Below are positions 6,280 through 13,734 of a DNA stretch of 16,244 nucleotides, piece by piece. Both the position numbers and the translations under genes were made by a program. The stretch is from an uncultured Roseateles sp. Its GTDB lineage: Bacteria > Pseudomonadota > Gammaproteobacteria > Burkholderiales > Burkholderiaceae. Under the pieces are notes generated by a model. It did not search any database, was not told the origin of the DNA, and was given only the letters and a program-made list of their open reading frames with translations. Location of the stretch: the NCBI GenBank assembly GCA_946480605.1, contig CAMLKW010000090.1, positions 1-16,244 on the forward strand, written 5' to 3'. Each line of letters opens with the position of its first letter. Positions within the stretch are counted from its first letter, which is position 1.

Positions 6280-8342
6280 ACGCTGCCGATGAAGCGGCGC
6301 GCTCGCTGGAGGCTGCGCGCTTCAGGCTGCTGGCCGACTACCTGCCGGCCTGGATCGCGCTGTACGACGCCAGGACCCAGCACTGTCTGTTCGCCAACCG
6401 CGGCTATGCCGGCGCCTTCGGACTGACCGAGCAGAGCATCCTGGGCAAGACCTTCGCCGAGATCATCGGCGCCGACGCCGCGGCGCTGATCCAGCCGGCG
6501 GTGGACCGCGTGCTGTCCGAGCGCGTGGCCGTCAGCTACGAGCGCGAGCTGCCCGAGGCCGACGGCACGCCGCACTGGATCGAGGTGCACCTGATCCCGC
6601 AGCTGGGCCCGGACGGCGAGCCCGTGGCGAGCTGCGTGCTCATCAACGACATCACCAAGCACCGGCTGGCCGAGCGCGCGGTGCGCGAGTCTCAGGCGCG
6701 GCTGGACAAGTTCATGCAGGCCACGGTGGAAGGCATCCTGTTCCACAAGGACGGCATCACCACCGACGTGAACCCGCCCTGCTGCGAGCTGGTGGGCTAC
6801 ACGCTGGACGAGATGGTGGGCCGGCACGTGCTGTCCTTCATCGCGCCCGACGAGCTGCCCAAGGTCAAGGAGGTCATGCGCCTGGGCCGCGAGCTGCGCT
6901 ACGAGACCGCCGTGAGCCACAAGGACGGCACGCGCATCCCGGTCGAGTTCATCGTGCGCACGCTGGAGCGCGACGGCGAGAAGCTGCGCATGACCATCGT
7001 GCGCGACATCCGCGACCGCATCGAGAGCGAGGCGCGCATCCAGCACCTGGCCCACCACGACGGCCTGACCGGGCTGCTGAACCGCGGCGCCTTCATGGAG
7101 CGCATGACCGGCATGCTCAAGCGCGCCGAGCGCAAGGGCGAGATGCTGGCGCTGCTGTTCATCGACCTGGACAACTTCAAGCGCGTCAACGACTCGCTGG
7201 GTCATCTGGAGGGCGATCAGGTGCTGACCACCGTGTCCGAACGGCTGCTCGGCGCGCTGCGCGGCAGCGACCTGGTGGGCCGCTTCGGCGGCGACGAGTT
7301 CGTCGTGCTGCTCAGCGACCTGGAGAGTCGTGCCGACGTGGTCGTCGTGCTGGAGGCGTTGCTGTCCGTCGTGGAGGTGCCGGTGAAGGCCGACGGCCGC
7401 TCGCTGTCCGTCACGCCGTCCATCGGCGTGGCCATGTTCCCCGACGATGGCCGCCAGGCCGACGAGCTGATCCAGCACGCCGACACGGCCATGTACCGCG
7501 CCAAGGCGCGGGGCCGCGCGACCTACCAGTTCTTCGAGTCGGCGCTGGCCGAGACGGCCTATGCCGACCTGGTGCTGGAGTCCGAGCTGGCGCAGGGCCT
7601 GACGCGCAACGAGTTCGAGCTGTTCTTCCAGCCGCAGGTCGAGTCCACGACGGGCCAGCTGTCGGGTGCCGAGGCGCTGCTGCGCTGGCGCCACCCGGAG
7701 CGCGGCCTGCTGTCGCCGGACAGCTTCATCTTCGTCGCCGAGCGCCACCGCCTGATGCTGGCGCTGGGCGAGTGGGTGCTGCGCGAGGCCGCGCAGACCG
7801 CGCGGCGCTGGCGCGAGCAGGGGCTGACGCAGGGCCATGGGCCCATGCGCATCGCCGTCAACCTGTCGCGCATGCAGTTCCACCTGGACGGCTTTGCCGA
7901 CACGGTGAAGCGCGTGCTGGCCGAGTCGGGCGCCAAGGGCCAGTGGCTGGAGCTGGAGCTGACCGAGCGCATGCTGATCGACGACATCGAGCACGCGCCG
8001 GCCACGCTGGCCCAGCTGCGCGCGCTGGGGCTGACGGTGTCGGTGGACGACTTCGGCACCGGCTACACCTCGTTGGCCCACCTGACCGAGCTGCCGCTGG
8101 ACAAGCTGAAGATCGACCAGAGCTTCGTCGCCCGCCTGCCCGACGACGGCGGCGCGCAGGCCATCACGCGCGCCATCGTGCAGATGGCCGTGGGCTTGGG
8201 CCTCACGGTCACGGCTGAGGGCGTGCGCACGGCGGCGCAGTGGCAGCTGCTGGCCGGCTGGGGCTGCCAGCAGTTCCAGGGCGAGCTGGTCGGCGCGCCC
8301 ATGCCGGCGGCCGAGTTCGAGGCCTGGGTCAAGGCAAGATGA
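6276..8342 (+). CDS. PAS-PAS-GGDEF-EAL cyclic-di-GMP signalling protein
   Basis: The 688-residue cytoplasmic protein has no membrane segment or signal peptide. Two PAS sensor domains (about residues 15-130 and 140-260) precede a GGDEF diguanylate cyclase domain (about 265-425) and an EAL phosphodiesterase domain (about 440-686). GGDEF is exact (338-342), and an inhibitory I-site RGSD (329-332) sits at the canonical distance. The EAL domain has EALLRW (466-471), VNLSR, ELTER, DDFGTG (591-596), KIDQSF and AEGV, so the metal and substrate residues look intact. Both synthesis and breakdown of c-di-GMP are possible, with PAS input deciding direction. The ligand of the PAS domains is unknown. The ATG overlaps the previous stop by 4 bases, and the stop overlaps the next ATG in the same way. 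Confidence 0.95.
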   Translation: MNAADEAARSLEAARFRLLADYLPAWIALYDARTQHCLFANRGYAGAFGLTEQSILGKTFAEIIGADAAALIQPAVDRVLSERVAVSYERELPEADGTPHWIEVHLIPQLGPDGEPVASCVLINDITKHRLAERAVRESQARLDKFMQATVEGILFHKDGITTDVNPPCCELVGYTLDEMVGRHVLSFIAPDELPKVKEVMRLGRELRYETAVSHKDGTRIPVEFIVRTLERDGEKLRMTIVRDIRDRIESEARIQHLAHHDGLTGLLNRGAFMERMTGMLKRAERKGEMLALLFIDLDNFKRVNDSLGHLEGDQVLTTVSERLLGALRGSDLVGRFGGDEFVVLLSDLESRADVVVVLEALLSVVEVPVKADGRSLSVTPSIGVAMFPDDGRQADELIQHADTAMYRAKARGRATYQFFESALAETAYADLVLESELAQGLTRNEFELFFQPQVESTTGQLSGAEALLRWRHPERGLLSPDSFIFVAERHRLMLALGEWVLREAAQTARRWREQGLTQGHGPMRIAVNLSRMQFHLDGFADTVKRVLAESGAKGQWLELELTERMLIDDIEHAPATLAQLRALGLTVSVDDFGTGYTSLAHLTELPLDKLKIDQSFVARLPDDGGAQAITRAIVQMAVGLGLTVTAEGVRTAAQWQLLAGWGCQQFQGELVGAPMPAAEFEAWVKAR

Positions 8343-9418
8343 ATCTGAACGACAAGATCCGCGCGCAGATCGCCGCAGAGGGCGGCTGGCTGCCGTTCGA
8401 CCGCTTCATGAGCATGGCCTTGTACGAGCCGGGCCTGGGCTACTACGCGGGCGGCCGGCGCAAGTTTGGCACCATGCCCTCGCAGGGCTCTGACTTCGTC
8501 ACCGCGCCTGAGATGTCGCCGCTGTTCGGCCGCGCGCTGGCGCGCCAGCTCGCGCAGGCCATGGACGCCAGCGGCTGCCGCGACGTCATGGAGTTCGGCG
8601 CCGGCTCCGGCGCGCTGGCCGCGCAGCTGATCGCCGAGCTGGACGCGCTCGGTGCGGGCCTGGCGCGCTACCGCATCGTGGAGCTGTCGGCCGAGCTGCG
8701 CGAGCGCCAGAAAGAGCGCCTGGCGCATTGGAGGGCCCGCGTCGAATGGCTGGACGCGCTGCCCGAGCAGATCGAGGCGGTGGTCATCGGCAACGAGGTG
8801 CTGGACGCGATGCCGGTGCAGCTGATCGCCTTCGATGGCCAGGTGTGGCGCGAGCGCGGCGTCGTGTCGTCGGGCGAGGGCTTTGCGTTCGAGGACCGCG
8901 ACAGCATGCTGCACCCGCCGCTGGACACCGGCTTCGTGCCGGGCACAGTCACCGAGATCCACCCTCAGGCCGAGGCCTTCACGCAGACGCTGGCCCGCGC
9001 GCTGAAGCGCGGCGCGGCCTTCTTCATCGACTACGGCTTCCCCGAGGCCGAGTACTACCACCCGCAGCGCCGCGGCGGCACGCTGATGTGCCACCAGGGC
9101 CACCTGGCCGACCCCGACCCGCTGCAGGCCGTGGGTGACAAGGACATCACCGCCCACGTCAACTTCACCGGCGTCGCGCTGGCGGGCCAGGATGCGGGCC
9201 TGGTCGTGCTGGGCTACACCAGCCAGGCCAATTTCCTGCTCAACTGCGGCATCGCCGACCTGCTGGCCGGCGCCTCGCTGGGCGAGCGCGCGATGGCGCA
9301 CCGCCTGCTGGCCGAGCACGAGATGGGCGAGCTGTTCAAGGTGGTCGGCTTTGCGCCGCCGGAAGGCGCCTTCGACGCCATTGGTTTTGAACGCGGGGAT
9401 CGCTCCCACAAACTCTGA
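8339..9418 (+). CDS. MidA/NDUFAF7-like SAM-dependent methyltransferase
   Basis: The 359-residue protein belongs to the COG1565 family, whose eukaryotic member NDUFAF7/MidA methylates an arginine of a complex I subunit during assembly. Visible signatures are the N-terminal FDRFMSMALYEPGLGYY and GDFVTAPE-like (SDFVTAPEMSPLFG) segments, and the SAM-binding motif EFGAGSG (residues 85-91). ELSAELRERQ follows as the second nucleotide-binding strand, and VIGNEVLDAMPV is typical of the family. Length fits. The bacterial substrate is not established; a role in respiratory complex assembly is by analogy. ATG at 8339 overlaps the GGDEF-EAL stop (ATGA) with a modest AAGG site before it. Confidence 0.9.
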   Translation: MNLNDKIRAQIAAEGGWLPFDRFMSMALYEPGLGYYAGGRRKFGTMPSQGSDFVTAPEMSPLFGRALARQLAQAMDASGCRDVMEFGAGSGALAAQLIAELDALGAGLARYRIVELSAELRERQKERLAHWRARVEWLDALPEQIEAVVIGNEVLDAMPVQLIAFDGQVWRERGVVSSGEGFAFEDRDSMLHPPLDTGFVPGTVTEIHPQAEAFTQTLARALKRGAAFFIDYGFPEAEYYHPQRRGGTLMCHQGHLADPDPLQAVGDKDITAHVNFTGVALAGQDAGLVVLGYTSQANFLLNCGIADLLAGASLGERAMAHRLLAEHEMGELFKVVGFAPPEGAFDAIGFERGDRSHKL

Positions 9419-9424
9419 GGAGGG
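9418..9424 (+). promoter_or_regulatory. Strong Shine-Dalgarno site for the cytochrome c gene
   Basis: AGGAGGG lies 7 bases before the ATG at 9432 and its first base is the last base of the methyltransferase stop codon. It is the strongest ribosome site in the seven-gene run and suggests that the cytochrome/flavoprotein pair is translated independently of the coupled upstream genes. Confidence 0.8.
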
Positions 9425-9431
9425 ACTGCGG

Positions 9432-9734
9432 ATGAAGGTCTGGCCGTTGCTGTTGCTCACGCTGCTGCCGTGCGCGCCAGCGCTGGCGCAGGACCTCAAC
9501 GCGGGCCGCAACCTCGCGGCCACCTGCGCCACCTGCCACGGCACGCAGGGCCGGGCACGGGGCACCCTGATGCAGCCGCTGGCCGGCATGAAGGCCGGCG
9601 TGATGCTGGCGGCGCTGGCCGACTACCGCAGCGGCCGACAGGCCGGCACGGTGATGCCGCAGATCGTCAAGGGCTACAGCGAGGCGCAACTGCGCCTGAT
9701 CGCAGCCTATTTCGAAGCGCAGGCCGGGCCGTGA
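9432..9734 (+). CDS. Monoheme cytochrome c subunit of sulfide dehydrogenase
   Basis: The 100-residue precursor has a Sec signal peptide with likely cleavage after ALA (residues 17-19), giving a mature protein of about 81 residues. Heme is attached at CATCH (Cys32, Cys35, His36), and Met75 in GTVMPQI is the probable sixth ligand. It is a small class I cytochrome c. The flavoprotein gene overlaps it by 4 bases (GTGA), so it should be the electron-accepting subunit of a flavocytochrome c sulfide dehydrogenase in the periplasm. The FccA subunit of Allochromatium is diheme and about twice this size; single-heme subunits occur in Chlorobium. A similar c-type cytochrome with a different partner is the alternative. 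Confidence 0.88.
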   Translation: MKVWPLLLLTLLPCAPALAQDLNAGRNLAATCATCHGTQGRARGTLMQPLAGMKAGVMLAALADYRSGRQAGTVMPQIVKGYSEAQLRLIAAYFEAQAGP

Positions 9735-10978
9735 TCGCGCGCCGGCAACTGATGGCGGCCGGCGGGCTGGCACTGGCGGGCTGCGCGACGCCGCAGGCGG
9801 CCATCGGCCGCGTCGTCGTCGTGGGCGGCGGCTTCGGCGGCGCCACCGCGGCGCGCTACCTGAAGCTGTGGGGCGGCGATGCGGTGGACGTCACGCTGGT
9901 GGAGCGCCATGCGGGTTTCGTGTCCTGCCCGATGTCCAACCTGGTCATCGCCGGCACGCGCGGCCTGGCCAGCATCACCCACGGCTATGCGGGCCTGGAG
10001 GCGCAGGGCGTGAAGCGCCTGCGCGGCGAGGTCGTGGCGATCGACCCGGCGGCGAAGACCGTCCGGCTGGCTGACCGCAGCCTGCTGCGCTGGGACCGGC
10101 TGGTGCTGGCGCCGGGTATCGGCCTCATGCCAGACGAGGTGCCCGGCCTGGCCGCCGCCTATGCCAGCGGCCGCGCGCTGCATGCCTGGCAGGCGGGGGC
10201 GCAGACGCTGGGCCTGCGCCGCCAGCTGGAGGCGTTGCCCGAGGGCGGCGTCGTGCTGATGAGCATCCCCAAGGCACCCTACCGCTGCCCGCCGGGGCCT
10301 TACGAGCGCGCCTGTCTGATCGCGTCGTGGCTGCGCCGCGCGAAGCCCCGCGCCAAGCTGCTGGTGCTGGACGCCAACCCCGAGGTGCAGAGCAAGAAGG
10401 CCTTGTTCGAGCGCGCGTTCGCGCAGCACCACGCCGGCGTGCTGGAGTACCGGCCCAATGCCGAGCTGAAGGAGGTGACGGCCGACGGCGTCGCGCGCTT
10501 CGAGTTCGAGGACGTGAAGGCGGACGTGCTGAATCTGATCCCGCCGCAGCGAGCGGGCGACCTGGCGCTGCCCTTTGCCAATGTGAACCGGCGCTGGGTG
10601 GGCATAGCCTGGCAGACGATGGAGGCCCAGGCCGCGCCGGGTGTGCACGTGGTGGGCGATGCGATCTTCTCGGCGCCGGGCATGCCCAAGTCCGGCCACC
10701 TGGCCAACCAGCAGGCCAAGCTGGCGGCGGCGGCCGTGCTGCAGTTGCTGAAGGGCGAGCCGGTCAACCCCGAGCCGCTGGTGATGAACACCTGCTACAG
10801 CTTCGTCACGCCGGACGAGGCCATGCACGTGGCCTCGGTGCACCGCTACGACGCGGCCGACAGGACCATGAAGACGGTGCCCGGTTCGGGCGGCGTGTCG
10901 GCCGCGGCCAGCGCCGCCGAAGCCGGCTATGCGCTGGGCTGGGCCGAGAACATCTGGGCCGACACGCTGGCCCTTTGA
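9731..10978 (+). CDS. fccB: Flavocytochrome c sulfide dehydrogenase, flavoprotein subunit (FccB/SoxF-like)
   Basis: The 415-residue flavoprotein oxidises sulfide and passes electrons to the cytochrome subunit. The FAD-binding motif is VVGGGFGG (30-37). Cys66 in FVSCPMSN aligns with the cysteine that binds FAD covalently in Allochromatium FccB. Cys186 in YRCPPGPYER and Cys355 in NTCYS align with its redox-active pair. LIPPQRAG and GMPKSG are further family signatures. The GTG at 9731 is the start: it overlaps the upstream stop and gives a twin-arginine N-terminus (RRQLM plus a hydrophobic stretch). The next ATG, at 9752, would lose both arginines. LAGC (15-18) resembles a lipobox, so the protein may be a Tat-exported lipoprotein. 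No sox genes are in the window. Confidence 0.92.
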   Translation: MIARRQLMAAGGLALAGCATPQAAIGRVVVVGGGFGGATAARYLKLWGGDAVDVTLVERHAGFVSCPMSNLVIAGTRGLASITHGYAGLEAQGVKRLRGEVVAIDPAAKTVRLADRSLLRWDRLVLAPGIGLMPDEVPGLAAAYASGRALHAWQAGAQTLGLRRQLEALPEGGVVLMSIPKAPYRCPPGPYERACLIASWLRRAKPRAKLLVLDANPEVQSKKALFERAFAQHHAGVLEYRPNAELKEVTADGVARFEFEDVKADVLNLIPPQRAGDLALPFANVNRRWVGIAWQTMEAQAAPGVHVVGDAIFSAPGMPKSGHLANQQAKLAAAAVLQLLKGEPVNPEPLVMNTCYSFVTPDEAMHVASVHRYDAADRTMKTVPGSGGVSAAASAAEAGYALGWAENIWADTLAL

Positions 10979-10979
10979 G

Positions 10980-11414
10980 TTACCAGGAGCCCGTATTGGG
11001 CATGGACGCCCAAGGCTCGGCCGGCGCCAGCGCGGGGCCGTGCTGCAGCAGCTCGATGGAGATACCGTCCGGCGAGCGCACGAAGGCCATGCGGCCGTCG
11101 CGCGGCGGGCGGTTGATGAGCACGCCGTGATCGGCGAGCTTCTGGCAGGCGGCGTAGATGTCGTCCACCGCATAGGCCAGATGGCCGAAATTGCGGCCGC
11201 CGGTGTAGGTCTCGGCCTTGCCGTCGGCATCGGGCCAGTTGTAGGTCAGCTCGACCTGGGCGTCCTCGTCGCCGGGAGCGGCCAGGTAGACCAGCGTGAA
11301 GCGACCGGCCTCGTGCTCGGAGCGGCGAACTTCTTGCAGCCCGAGGGCATCGCGGTAGAAGCGCATCGATGCGTCCAGATCGTGGACGCGGACCATGGTG
11401 TGCAGGTATTTCAT
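10980..11414 (-). CDS. gloA: Lactoylglutathione lyase (glyoxalase I)
   Basis: The 144-residue cytoplasmic metalloenzyme converts the methylglyoxal-glutathione hemithioacetal to S-lactoylglutathione. The N-terminus LHTMVRV (His5), VELTYNW (Glu), FGHLAYAV (His) and ISIELLQ (Glu) supply the four metal ligands seen in E. coli GloA. The short spacing between domains fits the Ni-type, about 135-residue class. The start at 11414 matches the family N-terminus; upstream in-frame codons would add unrelated residues. No strong ribosome site is seen. It lies 10 bases after the protease-hydrolase gene on the same strand and may be co-transcribed with it. It converges on fccB with one base between the stops. 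Confidence 0.94.
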   Translation of the reverse strand: MKYLHTMVRVHDLDASMRFYRDALGLQEVRRSEHEAGRFTLVYLAAPGDEDAQVELTYNWPDADGKAETYTGGRNFGHLAYAVDDIYAACQKLADHGVLINRPPRDGRMAFVRSPDGISIELLQHGPALAPAEPWASMPNTGSW

Positions 11415-11424
11415 GCCGCCATTG

Positions 11425-13623
11425 TCAGTAATCCAGCCACTCCATGGGCGCCACAAGGGCTTGGCCGCGGATGCGCTGCAGCGTGCCGGTCAGCACGTCG
11501 ATGTTGTTGTCGAAGCTGCCGTGGCTGGCGGCGATCTGGTCGCCGGTCCTGGTGGTGCGCACCTTGGGGCTCTCGACCAGGTTCAGCAGCGCGCCCGCCG
11601 GCCACAGCTTGCGCCAGGCGGCGATGTCGGCGTGGGCGCCGTCGGCCCACTGGTCGGCGGGCCAGTGGGGCTGCGGCTTGACCAGCGCGCGCTCCATGCC
11701 CAGCAGCGGCTGCTTGCGGATGTCGTCCAGCGCGCGCGACACGAGGTAGAGCAGGCTCTTGCCGTAGATGTCGCGCTCGGCGCTGGGCAGGCCGTCGGCG
11801 CGCTCGTTGGCGTCGGTCAGCACGTGCAGGCGCAGCCGGTCCAGCGGCAGCACGTCGGTGGCACCGCCGTAGTGCCGCACGGCAAAGGCGCTGGAGCAGG
11901 CGGCGGCGTACAGCTCGCAGCTGGCCACGCCCAGCGCCTTGGCGCCGCCCAGGTGACCCAGCAGATGGCCCAGCAGGATGGAGCCGGCCGAATGGCCGAT
12001 GAGGTGCAGCTCCAGCGTCTGGCCGTTCTTGGCCAGCGCGTCGCGCAGTTCGCGCAGCATGCGCGCGGACAGTTCCAGCACATGGTCGGTGGTGGCGCCG
12101 CCGGCGGCGTTCTCGCGCATCTCGCTCCAGATGCCGCGCGCGAACTGCCGGCCCACGGCCTCGATGCTGCGGTCCTTGGCCTCGGAGGCGGCCTCGCGCA
12201 GCCGGTCCAGCCAGCCCTCGCTGCGGTCGTCGCTGTCGATGATGCGGTGCTTCAAGTCCTCCAGCATGTACTTCAGCGTCTCGCCGGGGCCGGTCTTCCA
12301 GGTGAAGAACAGCGGGTAGATGCCATTGGCCAGGAAGTAGGGCGCCAGCACGCGGATGCGCTGGATGGAGCCGCCCTCGGAGTTCAGGCCGCCGTGGGCG
12401 TAGAGGGCCAGCTTGACGGTCTTGGACTTGCCGGCCTTGAACCAGCTCAGCGGTCGCTCCACCACCAGCTCGCGCGCCAGGCCCACGCGGTCGTTGCGCT
12501 CGCGGGTGAAGTCGGTGGCCATCAGCTGGCCGTCGTTGCCCGACACCAGCGTGTGCGTGTAGGCCTGGTCGGTGCGCAGCGGCTGGTAGGGCTTGTGGTC
12601 GAAGCTGTGCTTGAACGGCCAGGGGTCGTCGCGCGGGTTGTCGCCCTGGTTCAGCGTGGCACCCACGTCGGACAGGCCGCGTCCCGCCATCGTGCGGAAG
12701 CCGCTGGCCGGCGCCCCTTTGGCCGGCTTCGTGCCCGGGGCCTGGCGTGCCTTCACGTCGGACAGATCCTGCGGCACGCCCAGAGCGACGGCCCAGGCGT
12801 CGGTCGCGTTGGTGACCCAGTCCTCATACGGCAGGATGGCAAAGCCGCTGGCGCCCCAGCCGGTGCCCCAGCTGTTCTGCACGACGAAGCCGCGCTCGTT
12901 GAAGCCCACCAGCGCGAACGCGTGGCCGCCGGTCTTCTGCTTCATGGCCGCGATGCGCGGCAGCTTGTCGTGGCTGGAGGGCATGGGCGCGGCGTCCAGG
13001 CCCCAGCCGTCGTGCACGTCGGCCGACACGTAGACCGCGCCGATCTCGTAGATGGCGGCCTGCATGTCGACGACGCTTTTCTTGTCGACGCGGTAGTACA
13101 CGCCCAGCGTGCGTCCGGTGGCGTCGTCGTCCCAGCCGGCGGCGGGGCGTTCGAAGACGCCGTTGCCGTCGCGGTCCAGCGGGTAGCGCCACAGCGCTTC
13201 GGTGCAGACGCCGTGCTTGTGCCAGCCCTTCAGTGCGCCGCGGCAGGACGAGCCCTCGTAGTCCTGGCCGGGCCATTCGTCGTACAGCTTGGCCAGCTCG
13301 TAGAACATGCGCGGGCTGACCAGGTCGGGCTGCCGCGCGCGCGGCGTGCCCAGGTGGCGCAGCCAGTACAGGTAGTTGGTCACGCAGGCCAGGCCGAAGC
13401 CGGTGCAGGCGCCCTCGTTGCCCTGGTTCAGGATGCGGCCGGCCTTGACGTAGGCGGGCAGCAGCTTCTTCAGGTCGGCGTCCAGCGGCCAGCGGGCGGG
13501 CAGCGAGCGCAACGGCGCGCGGTAGACCAGGTCGCGCAGATCCAGCCGGTCGGGGCGGGCGTCCAGCCGCGGCATGACGGCGGCGGTCTTGGTGGTGGCG
13601 GGCTTGCGGGTCTTGGTGGCCAT
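11425..13623 (-). CDS. Papain-like cysteine peptidase fused to an alpha/beta hydrolase
   Basis: The 732-residue protein holds two hydrolase domains. The first (about residues 20-310) is a C1 papain-like peptidase: oxyanion Gln67 and catalytic Cys73 in [11 protein letters not shown], His234 in GGHAFAL, and Asn250 in [10 protein letters not shown] linker rich in Gly, Pro and Lys follows. The second (about 395-715) is an alpha/beta hydrolase: HGGLN (410-414) as a likely oxyanion segment, nucleophile Ser545 in GHSAG, candidate Asp604 in LTDAN and candidate His701 in ASHGSFDN. All catalytic residues look intact. There is no signal peptide or membrane segment; the first 13 residues are Lys/Arg/Thr/Ala-rich. 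There is no propeptide long enough to resemble papain zymogens. The start at 13623 has a GAGGAG site. Substrate and role are unknown. Confidence 0.88.
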   Translation of the reverse strand: MATKTRKPATTKTAAVMPRLDARPDRLDLRDLVYRAPLRSLPARWPLDADLKKLLPAYVKAGRILNQGNEGACTGFGLACVTNYLYWLRHLGTPRARQPDLVSPRMFYELAKLYDEWPGQDYEGSSCRGALKGWHKHGVCTEALWRYPLDRDGNGVFERPAAGWDDDATGRTLGVYYRVDKKSVVDMQAAIYEIGAVYVSADVHDGWGLDAAPMPSSHDKLPRIAAMKQKTGGHAFALVGFNERGFVVQNSWGTGWGASGFAILPYEDWVTNATDAWAVALGVPQDLSDVKARQAPGTKPAKGAPASGFRTMAGRGLSDVGATLNQGDNPRDDPWPFKHSFDHKPYQPLRTDQAYTHTLVSGNDGQLMATDFTRERNDRVGLARELVVERPLSWFKAGKSKTVKLALYAHGGLNSEGGSIQRIRVLAPYFLANGIYPLFFTWKTGPGETLKYMLEDLKHRIIDSDDRSEGWLDRLREAASEAKDRSIEAVGRQFARGIWSEMRENAAGGATTDHVLELSARMLRELRDALAKNGQTLELHLIGHSAGSILLGHLLGHLGGAKALGVASCELYAAACSSAFAVRHYGGATDVLPLDRLRLHVLTDANERADGLPSAERDIYGKSLLYLVSRALDDIRKQPLLGMERALVKPQPHWPADQWADGAHADIAAWRKLWPAGALLNLVESPKVRTTRTGDQIAASHGSFDNNIDVLTGTLQRIRGQALVAPMEWLDY

Positions 13624-13629
13624 GGCGGT

Positions 13630-13635
13630 CTCCTC
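13630..13635 (-). promoter_or_regulatory. Shine-Dalgarno site of the peptidase-hydrolase gene
   Basis: GAGGAG on the minus strand lies 6 bases before the ATG at 13623. It settles the start; the frame stays open upstream to an ATG at 13701, which would add 26 residues with no ribosome site. Confidence 0.8.
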
Positions 13636-13652
13636 GGGTGACGCCGGATGAT

Positions 13653-13686
13653 GGCCGCCCGGCAGGAGCCGGACAAGCCGGCGGCC
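13653..13686. repeat. GC-rich inverted repeat between binding-protein and peptidase genes
   Basis: GGCCGCCCGGC (13653-13663) and GCCGGCGGCC (13677-13686) pair over 10 bp with one bulged C and a 13-base loop. It lies about 50 bases beyond the stop of the binding-protein gene and 30 bases before the peptidase start. It has no T-run on the minus strand, so intrinsic termination would be weak. A role as operator or mRNA-end stabiliser is equally possible. Confidence 0.45.
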
Positions 13687-13734
13687 GACGCTGATCCCCA
13701 TGATGGAGGATGACGGCCTCGCGGGCCCGTGGCC

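Noticed and set aside
6201..8081. A 626-codon minus-strand open frame opposite the GGDEF-EAL gene
   Set aside because: Low-complexity His/Gln/Ala/Val composition, no domain, and it mirrors the codon bias of the plus-strand gene.
11395..13641. A 748-codon open frame on the plus strand opposite the protease-hydrolase gene
   Set aside because: Its composition (Gly, Ala, Val, Gln, His, Arg rich, no motif) is what the antisense of a GC-rich coding frame gives. The minus-strand gene has clear catalytic motifs and a ribosome site.
13624..13701. N-terminal extension of the peptidase-hydrolase to an ATG at 13701
   Set aside because: No ribosome site before 13701, the extra 26 residues contain the GC hairpin region, and GAGGAG precedes 13623.
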